26,797 nt of DNA from JAGVJT01 sp964513205 (GTDB lineage Bacteria > Pseudomonadota > Gammaproteobacteria > Legionellales > Legionellaceae): assembly GCA_964513205.1 (NCBI GenBank), contig CAZELP010000024.1:1-26797 (forward strand). Direction: 5' to 3'. Both the position numbers and the translations under genes were made by a program. The notes below the pieces were generated by a model. That model searched no databases and was not told the origin of the DNA. It saw only the letters and a program-made list of their open reading frames with translations. Of the stretch, positions 16,869-23,891 are shown piece by piece. The first letter of the stretch is position 1. The number at the start of each line of letters is the position of its first letter.

Positions 16869-17740
16869 ACAACCCCCTGAAGATGATGATCGATGAGCAA
16901 GGCCACAAATAACAACATCAAATATGTGATGGAGTAACGAAACGTTTGCATTGCGATGCGTGCTTTTTGATGGTGATACAGCTTCAGTGCCCAATGCATA
17001 AAACGAGCATTGAGTACGCATGCACAAATAAGATAAAGAACTCCAGACATGCCAATCAGGTAGGGTAAGAGTGTGACAATACTCAGTAAAATGGTGTACA
17101 ACACAATATTGAGCTTGGTATAAGGGACTCCATGAGTCACTGGAAGCATTGGAATTTCTGCTGTTTCATATTCATTCAGCCGATAAATTGCCAGTGCCCA
17201 AAAATGAGGCGGCGTCCAAACAAAAATAATGAGCACGAGCAACAGCGCTTGTGGATCGAGATGATTGGTCACCGCGGTCCAACCCAGTAATGGAGGCGCT
17301 GCTCCGGCAAGTCCTCCAATGACGATATTTTGTGGGGTGGCTCGTTTTAAAAATCCTGTATATAAACCTGCGTAGCCGATCAGTGTTACAAAAGTCAGAC
17401 CGGCTGTCAGTGGATTGATATACGATGTAAGAATATATAATCCTAGAGAGCCGATAAAAATAGCAAAAAGACATGCTTTTCTAACGCTAATTCGACCATG
17501 AGCAACAGGTCTTCTTTGAGTGCGAGCCATTAAGGCATCAATTTGTTTATCAACGGTGTGGTTTATGGCTGCAGCACTTGACGCGCATAATCCTATTCCA
17601 GCCAATGTAAACACCAGCTCAGAAAAATGCACTGTTGCGGGTGCAAGATACATTCCAACTAAAACGGTTAGCAGCATCAAAAGAACTACGCGTGGCTTGC
17701 AGAGCGTGATGTAGTCTTGCCAAGTGCTCATAGTCTGCAT
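16862..17740 (-). CDS. cyoE: Protoheme IX farnesyltransferase (heme O synthase)
   Basis: Membrane UbiA-family enzyme that transfers a farnesyl group to heme B to give heme O. The 292 residues match the family. The N-terminal LCKPRVVLLMLLTVLVGMYL and the first Asp-rich motif AAAINHTVDKQIDALMARTQ with RRPVAHGRIS are seen, followed by GGLAGAAPPLLGWTAV and VWTPPHFWALA. About eight membrane helices are expected. The ATG follows the ctaA stop directly (TAAATG); a second ATG lies three codons in. The heme O made here is the substrate of the CtaA enzyme encoded next door. Confidence 0.96.
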   Translation of the reverse strand: MQTMSTWQDYITLCKPRVVLLMLLTVLVGMYLAPATVHFSELVFTLAGIGLCASSAAAINHTVDKQIDALMARTQRRPVAHGRISVRKACLFAIFIGSLGLYILTSYINPLTAGLTFVTLIGYAGLYTGFLKRATPQNIVIGGLAGAAPPLLGWTAVTNHLDPQALLLVLIIFVWTPPHFWALAIYRLNEYETAEIPMLPVTHGVPYTKLNIVLYTILLSIVTLLPYLIGMSGVLYLICACVLNARFMHWALKLYHHQKARIAMQTFRYSITYLMLLFVALLIDHHLQGVVW

Positions 17741-18700
17741 TTAAGATGCTCTCCCTGTCAGATATCGTACGCTCAACATGCTTGCAAAGAGCGATGCTGC
17801 AACACCGTTGTGGAGAACCGCTGTGCTCAATGGCAGCAGGTATACGACATTTAAGATCCCAAGCGTGATTTGTACTAGAAGTAGAATGAAAGTTAAAAAG
17901 ATAAATCGACGCAACAGCGTTTGTTCTGTGCGAGTGTGTCGATACAGTTGAAACAGCAGTACGGAAAGGTATGTCAACACGACCAGCGCACCGACTCGAT
18001 GTATAAAGTGGATTGTGACTCGAGCACGGTTATCAAGCAGACCGCCTTGGTGATTTTGTCCAAAAGACGAAATCCATTGAAATGCATGATGAAAGTCAAG
18101 ATCAACCAACCATGTGCCATTGCAGGTCGGAAAACCAACGCAGGCAAGGGCTGAGTAGTTTGCACTGACCCAGCCTCCAAGTGCAATTTGTATAAAAACC
18201 AGGATAACACCCAACGTAACAGCCCATGAAGGATAATTTACTTTTTGTGGTGAGAGAGAAGAAGTTTGCCATCTAAAGTAAACAAGACTGCCAAAAATTA
18301 ACATTCCACCCAACAAATGCCCCATGACAACAACAGGTAATAATTTGAGTGTGACAGTCCACATACCTAAAGCGGCTTGGAAAACAACGAGAGCCATTAA
18401 AATATAAGGCAATTTAGAGTGAATTTGAGTATGGCGATGCGCTAAAAAACCTAGTAAAAAAATCAACAGCCCTAGGGTTCCCGCAAAGTAGCGATGAATC
18501 ATCTCTGTCCATGCTTTTGTCGCTTCCAGTGGTTCTGTAAGAGGCCCTTTTTCAGAGACGATTAATTTTCCATAGCATCCGGGCCAATCTGGGCAACCTA
18601 AGCCTGCATCAGTGAGTCTGGTATAGGCGCCTAATAAAATGACACCAAATGCCAAAAAAAGAGCGAAAATAGTTAATTTCTTGATCGACGCGTGATTCAT
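17741..18700 (-). CDS. ctaA: Heme A synthase (COX15/CtaA)
   Basis: Membrane monooxygenase-type enzyme that converts heme O to heme A for aa3-type oxidases. It has 319 residues and about eight helices. The typical TRLTDAGLGCPDWPGCYGKL loop (about 28-47), the histidines in EMIHRYFAG, VVMGHLLGG and HFIHRVGAL, and a late LHNGVAASL are all present. The second-half loop ACVGFPTCNG holds a Cys pair. Its ATG overlaps the stop of the upstream gene by 4 nt. The presence of this enzyme implies that the organism makes an a-type cytochrome oxidase, although the subunit genes are outside the window. Confidence 0.95.
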   Translation of the reverse strand: MNHASIKKLTIFALFLAFGVILLGAYTRLTDAGLGCPDWPGCYGKLIVSEKGPLTEPLEATKAWTEMIHRYFAGTLGLLIFLLGFLAHRHTQIHSKLPYILMALVVFQAALGMWTVTLKLLPVVVMGHLLGGMLIFGSLVYFRWQTSSLSPQKVNYPSWAVTLGVILVFIQIALGGWVSANYSALACVGFPTCNGTWLVDLDFHHAFQWISSFGQNHQGGLLDNRARVTIHFIHRVGALVVLTYLSVLLFQLYRHTRTEQTLLRRFIFLTFILLLVQITLGILNVVYLLPLSTAVLHNGVAASLFASMLSVRYLTGRAS

Positions 18701-19233
18701 GAAATGTTTTTCCCGTCAGTGGTGATTAAAAGGTGCTTTAAATCTTGATAAATATCTTTTGGGGTTGATTTTGTATATTTTAATATTAAATGTTGCTGTG
18801 GTGTGGCAATAAAGACCGCGTTTCCATGTGGGAGTAAAATCGCGGTATTCGGGTTATCTTGGCTGAGCTTTATCCAATGAATTTGTGCTTTCTGCATGAA
18901 GTCGATTTGTGTCTCTTCAAGTGCAGAAGCGGACTCGAGGGTGACGAGGGACAAGTCTACATTGTAGTAACGTCTGCCGAGTGCTAATCTCAGTTGTGTG
19001 AGTTGACGAAGGCGATTAAAACAGGCTTCATCACACTTTGTCGAGACAAATAAAAACAAGTGCCATTTGGCCTCAGGAAACAATGAAAGTTGTTGAGAGG
19101 GTTGAATCAATGTTCCTTTGTTTACCGTTTGTTGGGCTCGCCAATTAGGATGCTGATAAAAAAGATAGGCACTAATGCTGGGAGCAATAAAAATAAATGC
19201 CAGAATAAGTAAAATAAGTTTATTTTTTTTCAT
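18697..19233 (-). CDS. Membrane-anchored thioredoxin-like protein of the oxidase cluster (178 aa)
   Basis: The ATG at 19233 is preferred; the frame continues up to a TTG at 19269 inside surf1, without a ribosome binding site. One N-terminal membrane anchor (about 4-25) is followed by a periplasmic part. That part has C67-x3-C71 in FVSTKCDEACFNRL, laid out like the copper site of Sco proteins but without the following Pro. Proteins of this kind regularly lie between surf1 and ctaA in proteobacteria and are presumed assembly factors. It overlaps surf1 by 14 nt and ctaA by 4 nt. Metal or disulfide function is inferred, not shown. Confidence 0.87.
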   Translation of the reverse strand: MKKNKLILLILAFIFIAPSISAYLFYQHPNWRAQQTVNKGTLIQPSQQLSLFPEAKWHLFLFVSTKCDEACFNRLRQLTQLRLALGRRYYNVDLSLVTLESASALEETQIDFMQKAQIHWIKLSQDNPNTAILLPHGNAVFIATPQQHLILKYTKSTPKDIYQDLKHLLITTDGKNIS

Positions 19234-19924
19234 ATTTGATATTGTGTATAAGGTAAAGAGCCAAAACAATTATGGCAAAACAAAACCACTGAATTGCATA
19301 AGCAATGTGGCGTTGCCAGGGCATGTTGTTGATAATCCAATGGCGAACAAATCCTTCTTTTTGTTGTTCGTCCAGGCGAATGATAAACGGATAGAGCGGT
19401 TTTTGCAAAAAATGACTCAATAAATCTAGATTGATTGTCTGGGATATTATCATTTTGTTTGATTTGCTCTCTATTTCGTCACCCAATACCCATTGTTTGC
19501 TAGAGGGGTAATACGCGTGACCAATGATGCTTGTCTGTGTCATTGGTGGGTGTAGTTGATTGACTTGGTCACGCGCAACCCATCCTCTGTCAACCAAAAT
19601 AATTTTATTATTTTCCAGTAGAAATGGCGTCAGCACATGGAAGCCAATTTGATGTTGCTCATGCTGATTGTCGAGTAGGATGATTTCTTCTCCGTAATGT
19701 CCCTTGAGCTTTAGGCGTTCGTAAGGATTGGGATTGGCATGAAATGGTCGCGGTGCTTTGTGTTGCTCTAAATTCGCTTGTGCTTGGCGATGTCTTTTTT
19801 CATCTGCACGCATCAACTGCCAAATGCCCAGAGTAAAAAAGAGTATTGTCCCAAGTAGTGCTGCGAGTGTAATATGCAGTTTCGGCTTGAAAGTGATGCG
19901 TGAACAAAAAGAATAATCTTTCAT
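19220..19924 (-). CDS. SURF1 family cytochrome oxidase assembly protein
   Basis: Inner-membrane assembly factor that helps heme A insertion into oxidase subunit I. The ATG at 19924 is used, giving 234 residues; upstream codons run into the divergent DUF2909 gene. Family marks: a first helix after a short basic start (about 16-36, with GIWQLMRADEKRH), then YERLKLKGHY, ILVDRGWVARD (about 130-140) and a C-terminal helix preceded by HIAYAIQWFCFA. The WQL and RGWV motifs are diagnostic. It is the first gene of the minus-strand cluster; about 40 bp separate it from the divergent gene. Confidence 0.93.
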   Translation of the reverse strand: MKDYSFCSRITFKPKLHITLAALLGTILFFTLGIWQLMRADEKRHRQAQANLEQHKAPRPFHANPNPYERLKLKGHYGEEIILLDNQHEQHQIGFHVLTPFLLENNKIILVDRGWVARDQVNQLHPPMTQTSIIGHAYYPSSKQWVLGDEIESKSNKMIISQTINLDLLSHFLQKPLYPFIIRLDEQQKEGFVRHWIINNMPWQRHIAYAIQWFCFAIIVLALYLIHNIKYEKK

Positions 19925-19964
19925 GTCAAATCCAATGTTTGGTTTAAAAACAGGAGTATAGCAA

Positions 19965-20171
19965 ATGCTCATGAAATTATTGATTGTTGCCGTAATGTTA
20001 GTGATTTTAGGTGTTCTTGTCAGTAGTCTTGTCTTTCTGGTAAAAGACGAGGGGAAAACCGAACGAACGGTTAAGGCTTTGACTTGGCGCATTGTATTGT
20101 CAATTTGTCTTTTTATCTTTTTGTTTATTGCATTTTATTTTCATTGGATTGAGCCACATGGGGTCGTTTAG
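19965..20171 (+). CDS. Twin transmembrane protein, DUF2909 type (68 aa)
   Basis: A small protein with two membrane helices (about 3-27 and 43-63) joined by a short charged loop (KDEGKTERTVKALTWRI). This pattern and its place next to surf1 fit the DUF2909 family, which commonly occurs in cytochrome c oxidase clusters. AGGAG lies 8 nt upstream of the ATG at 19965; a second ATG two codons in is less well spaced. Here it is divergent from surf1 rather than in the same operon. Its exact role is unknown; an oxidase accessory role is inferred from position. Confidence 0.85.
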   Translation: MLMKLLIVAVMLVILGVLVSSLVFLVKDEGKTERTVKALTWRIVLSICLFIFLFIAFYFHWIEPHGVV

Positions 20172-20174
20172 AAT

Positions 20175-20672
20175 ATGAGACGTTTTTATTTTAAAGTCTT
20201 GGGATTGGTTTTTTGTTTTTATGCTCATTTTTGTTTTGCCGACACAATCGAGCGTTTTATGAATATCGCAGAAAACATTCCTAAAATGGAAATGAAGGCT
20301 GACGAGGATGCTCAAGTTTGGGTGCGTTCGGCCAGAAATATTCTGAATCTGACATGTGAATCCATTGCCGAGACTTTGATTGCAGCAAATAAGTCTGCGA
20401 CAGAACAGGGGCATCCACTTTTTTGTTTAAATGCGGATGGACAAAACTTACAGCCCGCTTCTTTGAACACCCTAATCCAAAAGACTTATCGTGAAATGCT
20501 GACTCCAAAAGATGTCAAAGATAATTTAACTGTTTCTGAAGTGGCTTTAATGGGACTGATGCAAACCTATCCTTGTGGCACAAGCCGGGCTGCTGTGAGC
20601 GCACCTTCTCCTCTGACAAATGCATTTTCCTCATTTGGTCAGATGAAGCATGTGTCTGAATCTTCTCCTTAA
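20175..20672 (+). CDS. Exported Rap1a/Tai immunity-like protein (165 aa)
   Basis: The N-terminus is a signal peptide (MRRFYFKVLGLVFCFYAHFC, then FA, cleavage likely near residue 22). The mature part has Cys at 61, 84 and 134 and a layout like Rap1a/Tai immunity proteins: LTCESIAETLIAAN, HPLFCLNADGQN, then a helix and a final SEVALMGLMQTYPCG. In Serratia such proteins neutralise type VI amidase effectors in the periplasm, but the fold is broad and no effector gene is adjacent. An immunity role is therefore not claimed. A Ser/Pro-rich tail of about 30 residues follows. The gene starts 3 nt after the DUF2909 stop. Confidence 0.72.
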   Translation: MRRFYFKVLGLVFCFYAHFCFADTIERFMNIAENIPKMEMKADEDAQVWVRSARNILNLTCESIAETLIAANKSATEQGHPLFCLNADGQNLQPASLNTLIQKTYREMLTPKDVKDNLTVSEVALMGLMQTYPCGTSRAAVSAPSPLTNAFSSFGQMKHVSESSP

Positions 20673-20680
20673 GAACATAG

Positions 20681-20713
20681 ATTAAGGTTTCCTTAAGCTT
20701 TTATCTGTACAAT
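20681..20713 (+). promoter_or_regulatory. PmrA-like tandem element with -10 box upstream of the kinase-like gene
   Basis: ATTAAG (20681-20686) and CTTAAG (20692-20697) stand in the same orientation with starts 11 bp apart, as in PmrA boxes (YTTAAK-N5-YTTAAK). TACAAT (20708-20713) follows as -10, and no good -35 is present, as expected of an activated promoter. In Legionella and Coxiella PmrA activates many Dot/Icm effector genes. The same bases also form a small palindrome (TTAAGG-TTT-CCTTAA), so chance or a hairpin is an alternative. Confidence 0.45.
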
Positions 20714-20750
20714 AAAAGCTCATTTTTTCTTGAGCTTTGAGTTTTTCTTT

Positions 20751-21818
20751 ATGAAAATAAAACCTTTAGATTGGTCTAAGTTTCAGCTGTCCGAGCTTTT
20801 AACCGCCAATTCCGAGCATGCTCATGATGTTTTCCGGGGTTCTTTGGATGTTCAGAGCTCTTCGCCCTGGTATGGAAAAAAATGGTATGCTAAAGCAATG
20901 CACAATCATCAAGTGGCTTGTTTTAATTTACTCGCTTCAGAAATTTATCGGTTGATCTGCTCTTCGTTTCAACCCCATTCTTTAATTGCAAAGACTGATG
21001 ACAACGAATGGTTTTATTTATCGGAAGATTTGGGAGAAGATTATTGCTCTTCCGAAAGACTAAATTTGAGAAATCGTGAGCTTGGGCTTGCAAGTGTGTT
21101 GTTGGTCGCTTTATGGCTCCATGAGGTGGATTTAAAATGTGATAATCTTTTGATTCATCGAGAAACTTTAGCTGTTGCAAAGATTGATCCTGAATTTTCA
21201 TTTTATAGTTTATTTAAAACGCAACACCAACATGAAATTACGGCTCGAATGGTGCGTTTTTTGCCTGTCCCTCATGGTTATCCTGTACATAATTGGCTTC
21301 GTTATGTTGTCAACAACACGGAGTTTAAATTAAGGCATTTAAGTCCTTTAGGCGATGTTCCCGATGTTTTTATATCAGATAAATATCGAGCATTGCTCAA
21401 AATGGTCTTGCTTCCGAATATTTTTATTGAGCTGTTATGTAAAAATATTTTGTTTAAGGTGCAGCAAGATCATTTTTATGAATTTTTAATCAAACGAATT
21501 TCTGAAATTAAGCGTGTTGCGATGAGCGATTCTGATTTTTTGGCGTATGCCAGCACAAAAGAGGCGGCACAACAAGCGGATGATTTTATTCAAAAGCTGT
21601 TGTCGTTTGAAGTTCAACAGTTGTGTATTTCAAGTACACATAAAGCGTTAGTGGAAGCTGAATATAAAAAGAATCGAGAGGAGCTTGCTCGAATCTCCTC
21701 TCCTTCTATGGAAAAAGAGAATACTTTTGTCTCACTTTCCATGTTTTCTTCAAGTGCGTCATGCGTTCCTAACTCAAAAGAGATGGATGCAAAATTAGAG
21801 CATCGAATCGGTTTTTAG
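20751..21818 (+). CDS. Atypical protein/lipid kinase-like protein (355 aa), effector candidate
   Basis: No signal peptide and no membrane segment. The N-terminal half carries kinase-like landmarks in the right order: K48 in KKWYAKAM (beta-3 lysine), E64 in LLASEIYRLI (helix C), a hinge-like WFYLSEDLGED (87-97), a catalytic-loop-like HEVDLKCDNLLI with D127 and N132 five residues apart, and D146 in AKIDPEFSF in place of DFG. A glycine loop is not obvious. The layout recalls PI3/4-kinase-like and Legionella atypical kinase effectors. This is by eye only. The C-terminal third is helical and ends in a Ser-rich stretch (about 320-345). The ATG at 20751 has a weak ribosome binding site; an in-frame TTG lies at 20730. 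A PmrA-like element sits upstream. It ends overlapping the AhpD-like gene by 4 nt, tail to tail. Confidence 0.75.
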   Translation: MKIKPLDWSKFQLSELLTANSEHAHDVFRGSLDVQSSSPWYGKKWYAKAMHNHQVACFNLLASEIYRLICSSFQPHSLIAKTDDNEWFYLSEDLGEDYCSSERLNLRNRELGLASVLLVALWLHEVDLKCDNLLIHRETLAVAKIDPEFSFYSLFKTQHQHEITARMVRFLPVPHGYPVHNWLRYVVNNTEFKLRHLSPLGDVPDVFISDKYRALLKMVLLPNIFIELLCKNILFKVQQDHFYEFLIKRISEIKRVAMSDSDFLAYASTKEAAQQADDFIQKLLSFEVQQLCISSTHKALVEAEYKKNREELARISSPSMEKENTFVSLSMFSSSASCVPNSKEMDAKLEHRIGF

Positions 21819-22165
21819 CTTGCTTGAAACTCTTCAAATGCTTGTAAGACCTCTGCGGCATACATCAATGAGGGGCCACCACCCATATAAATTGCCATGC
21901 CAAGGGTTTCGAGGAGCTCTTGACGAGTTGTGTTGAGTTTAACTAATGTTTGAGAGTGAAACCCGATACAGCCTGGACAATGATTGGCAACGGCCAAGGC
22001 GATTGCGATCAATTCTTTCGTTTTTTTATCTAGAACACCATCTTTAGTTGCGGCTTGAGCCAGTGCAGAAAAACCGGACATGACGTCGGGAATTTCTTTG
22101 CGCAATTTCGCAACTTGAGCGCTGATATCTTGTGTTTTTTGGCTGAATTTTTCTGTCATGATCAT
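21815..22165 (-). CDS. AhpD-like / carboxymuconolactone decarboxylase family protein
   Basis: A 116-residue helical protein with the AhpD active-site pattern C63-x2-C66-x3-H70 in ANHCPGCIGFHSQ, typical of alkylhydroperoxidase-like CMD-family proteins that reduce peroxides through a Cys pair. KELIAIALAVA precedes the motif, as is usual. The ATG at 22165 lies in an ATGA overlap with the hemH stop and has GGGAG 5 nt upstream; a second ATG is two codons in. Coupling to hemH suggests a role in oxidative stress around heme synthesis, but this is inference. Confidence 0.92.
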   Translation of the reverse strand: MIMTEKFSQKTQDISAQVAKLRKEIPDVMSGFSALAQAATKDGVLDKKTKELIAIALAVANHCPGCIGFHSQTLVKLNTTRQELLETLGMAIYMGGGPSLMYAAEVLQAFEEFQAS

Positions 22166-23148
22166 TTATCTCCCACGATGTGTGCGATAGCCTCGACAAA
22201 CGTTTGATTTGCATTCAGACAAGGGACTGTTTCAAGCACTTGTCCTGTCAAATCTTGCCATTGTTTTTTTGCTTGGATCGCAATTTCTTCTAGTGTTTCT
22301 AAACAGTCTGAAACAAAAGAAGGGCAGACTACAACGAGATTTTTTATACCACGCTGAGCTAAGTCTTGCAACATTTCGTCTGTATATGGCTTGATCCAAG
22401 GTGTCTTCCCTAGTCGAGATTGAAATGCGGTGGCATGATTTTTTTCGGGTAGAGCAAGTTTTCTGACTAAAAGTCGTGTTGTTTCAAAACATTGTGCTCG
22501 ATAGCAAGAGGTATCTTGAGTGCTCGGGCAGGCTGTTTCGCAGTGCCGACACTCAGGCATGCGCAAATGATTTTGAGGAACGCCATGATAGCTGAAGAGA
22601 ACAAAACTATCTTGTTTGATATAAGGTTCAACACTCTGTGAAACGGCATCAATAAAACTAGGATGTTTGTAAAAGTCTCGGATAACCTGAAGATTGGGAA
22701 TCACATCCCACTTTTGAATCTCGTGAAGAGCTGCCTCAATTGCAGAGCCAGAAGAGGATGATGCGTATTGTGGATAAAGAGGAAGAATAGTAATGCTGTC
22801 GCATCTTTTGAGTTTGTCTAATGCATCTGAAATAGAGGGGGCTCCATAACGCATTGCAATGGCGACAAGATGAGACTCTTTGAGTTTTTCTTGTAGTGCG
22901 TGATGCAACGCAAGACTATGTTGCATGAGCGGTGAACCTTCTTTTGTCCAAATTTTCCCATAAGTATGTAGCAAGCGTTTGGGTCTAAAAGGAAGAATAA
23001 CGCCGTTTACCAGCATATAACGTAAAAAAGCAGGTAGTGTGATGACTCTTTTATCTAATAAAAATGGACGTAAATATTGTCGGATGGCTTTGGTTGTCAG
23101 CGCACTGGGTGTGCCGAGATTAATGAGTAACAAGCCTTTTTTTGTCAT
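22162..23148 (-). CDS. hemH: Ferrochelatase
   Basis: Last enzyme of protoheme synthesis; it inserts Fe(II) into protoporphyrin IX. The 328 residues match the family. LLLINLGTPSA at the start, then KIWTKEGSPL, AMRYGAPSI, the SYHGVPQ signature with the catalytic His (near residue 195), and SFVSDCLETLEEI near residue 280 carrying a conserved Glu are all seen. After SYHGVPQ there is a Cys-rich segment (PECRHCETACP, then SCYRAQC), which enteric enzymes lack but which, as I recall, occurs in Legionella/Coxiella-type ferrochelatases. Its product feeds CyoE and CtaA, encoded about 4 kb away. Confidence 0.95.
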   Translation of the reverse strand: MTKKGLLLINLGTPSALTTKAIRQYLRPFLLDKRVITLPAFLRYMLVNGVILPFRPKRLLHTYGKIWTKEGSPLMQHSLALHHALQEKLKESHLVAIAMRYGAPSISDALDKLKRCDSITILPLYPQYASSSSGSAIEAALHEIQKWDVIPNLQVIRDFYKHPSFIDAVSQSVEPYIKQDSFVLFSYHGVPQNHLRMPECRHCETACPSTQDTSCYRAQCFETTRLLVRKLALPEKNHATAFQSRLGKTPWIKPYTDEMLQDLAQRGIKNLVVVCPSFVSDCLETLEEIAIQAKKQWQDLTGQVLETVPCLNANQTFVEAIAHIVGDK

Positions 23149-23164
23149 TTATGGTCTCAGATAT

Positions 23165-23200
23165 AAAAAGAATGGAGCAGTATATTGCTCCATTCTTTTT
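23165..23200 (-). terminator. Bidirectional-type hairpin terminator between the SPOR gene and hemH
   Basis: A perfect 15-bp stem (23165-23179 with 23186-23200; core GAATGGAGCA) surrounds a 6-nt loop and has an A-tract on one side and a T-tract on the other, so it reads as a terminator on either strand. It lies 15 nt after the SPOR gene stop (minus strand) and before the hemH start, so it most likely ends the SPOR transcript. Confidence 0.88.
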
Positions 23201-23215
23201 ACAGAGTCAAAGCGA

Positions 23216-23761
23216 CTATTGGCTGACGCTTTGAATATTTCCCCACGTCTTAACGCTGGCATTGCGTTTGACATCTTCAGGCAATGCGTTTAGAGCTTGT
23301 TGAGCCGCTTCATAAGTGGGGTAACTACCGTAGACACCTTTGTAGTATTGTTTACCATCGCGTTGATATTTCACTTCAGCAGAAGGCTCATTGCGAGGTG
23401 CTTTTTGTAAAGAGCTGGCTACATCAGCGGGTTTCTCGCTATTTGAAATCTCAATGGTATAGCCTTGTGGGTTTTGTTTGCTGACCCAGCCTCTGTCGCG
23501 TTGTTTAAAAGGAAGAGGAGCCGGAGCCGTTGCTGCAGAAGGATCGAGCGTACCATCAGGAAGCATGGGTTTTTGGCTAGAAATACTATTTGGATCAGGA
23601 GCATATGCGCCGCCATTGTCATAGCCATCAGGATACAGTTGAATGGCTGAATCTCTATTTTTAGCCGCTTTCGACATATGAGAGGTATCTTTATGCGAGA
23701 GATTTTGACATGCAGATAAACTAATAGCACAAAGTGCGATGGTGATATTTTTCATGTTCAT
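23216..23761 (-). CDS. SPOR-domain lipoprotein (181 aa)
   Basis: The signal peptide ends in a good lipobox (ISLSAC, Cys 18), so the protein should be lipid-anchored. Ser follows the Cys-Gln-Asn-Leu start, with no Asp at +2, so outer-membrane sorting is likely. A Pro/Ala/Asp-rich linker (about 40-90) leads to a C-terminal SPOR domain (about 98-178) with GYTIEISNS, YKGVYGSYPTYEAAQQALNA and a final VKTWGNIQSV. SPOR domains bind denuded peptidoglycan glycans at the septum. The gene stands alone between dgt (divergent) and a terminator. Confidence 0.87.
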   Translation of the reverse strand: MNMKNITIALCAISLSACQNLSHKDTSHMSKAAKNRDSAIQLYPDGYDNGGAYAPDPNSISSQKPMLPDGTLDPSAATAPAPLPFKQRDRGWVSKQNPQGYTIEISNSEKPADVASSLQKAPRNEPSAEVKYQRDGKQYYKGVYGSYPTYEAAQQALNALPEDVKRNASVKTWGNIQSVSQ

Positions 23762-23891
23762 GATCGTTGCCCTTATTCTGATTAGTATTGAGGCTTGATG
23801 TGTTTAGCACACATTAATGTAACCTAATTCATTGGTATTATCTGCAGAATTTGAATAAACTTTAGGATTATTTTAAAAAAAAGTGAACGTT
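23762..23891. promoter_or_regulatory. Divergent intergenic region SPOR gene / dgt with a small inverted repeat
   Basis: About 130 bp that must carry both divergent promoters. ATGTGT (23798-23803) and ACACAT (23809-23814) form an inverted repeat around TTAGC, a possible operator. I cannot fix -35/-10 pairs with confidence on either strand. Confidence 0.35.

Noticed and set aside
16869..17027. N-terminal extension of the Sco protein upstream of 16868
   Set aside because: The extra residues lie within cyoE coding sequence, lack a membrane or signal character, and the ATG at 16868 has a strong AGGGGGT site.
20682..20696. TTAAGG-TTT-CCTTAA as a terminator of the Rap1a-like gene
   Set aside because: The stem is only six mostly A/T pairs with a 3-nt loop and no T-run; the tandem same-strand TTAAG reading before a -10 box is a better though unproven explanation.
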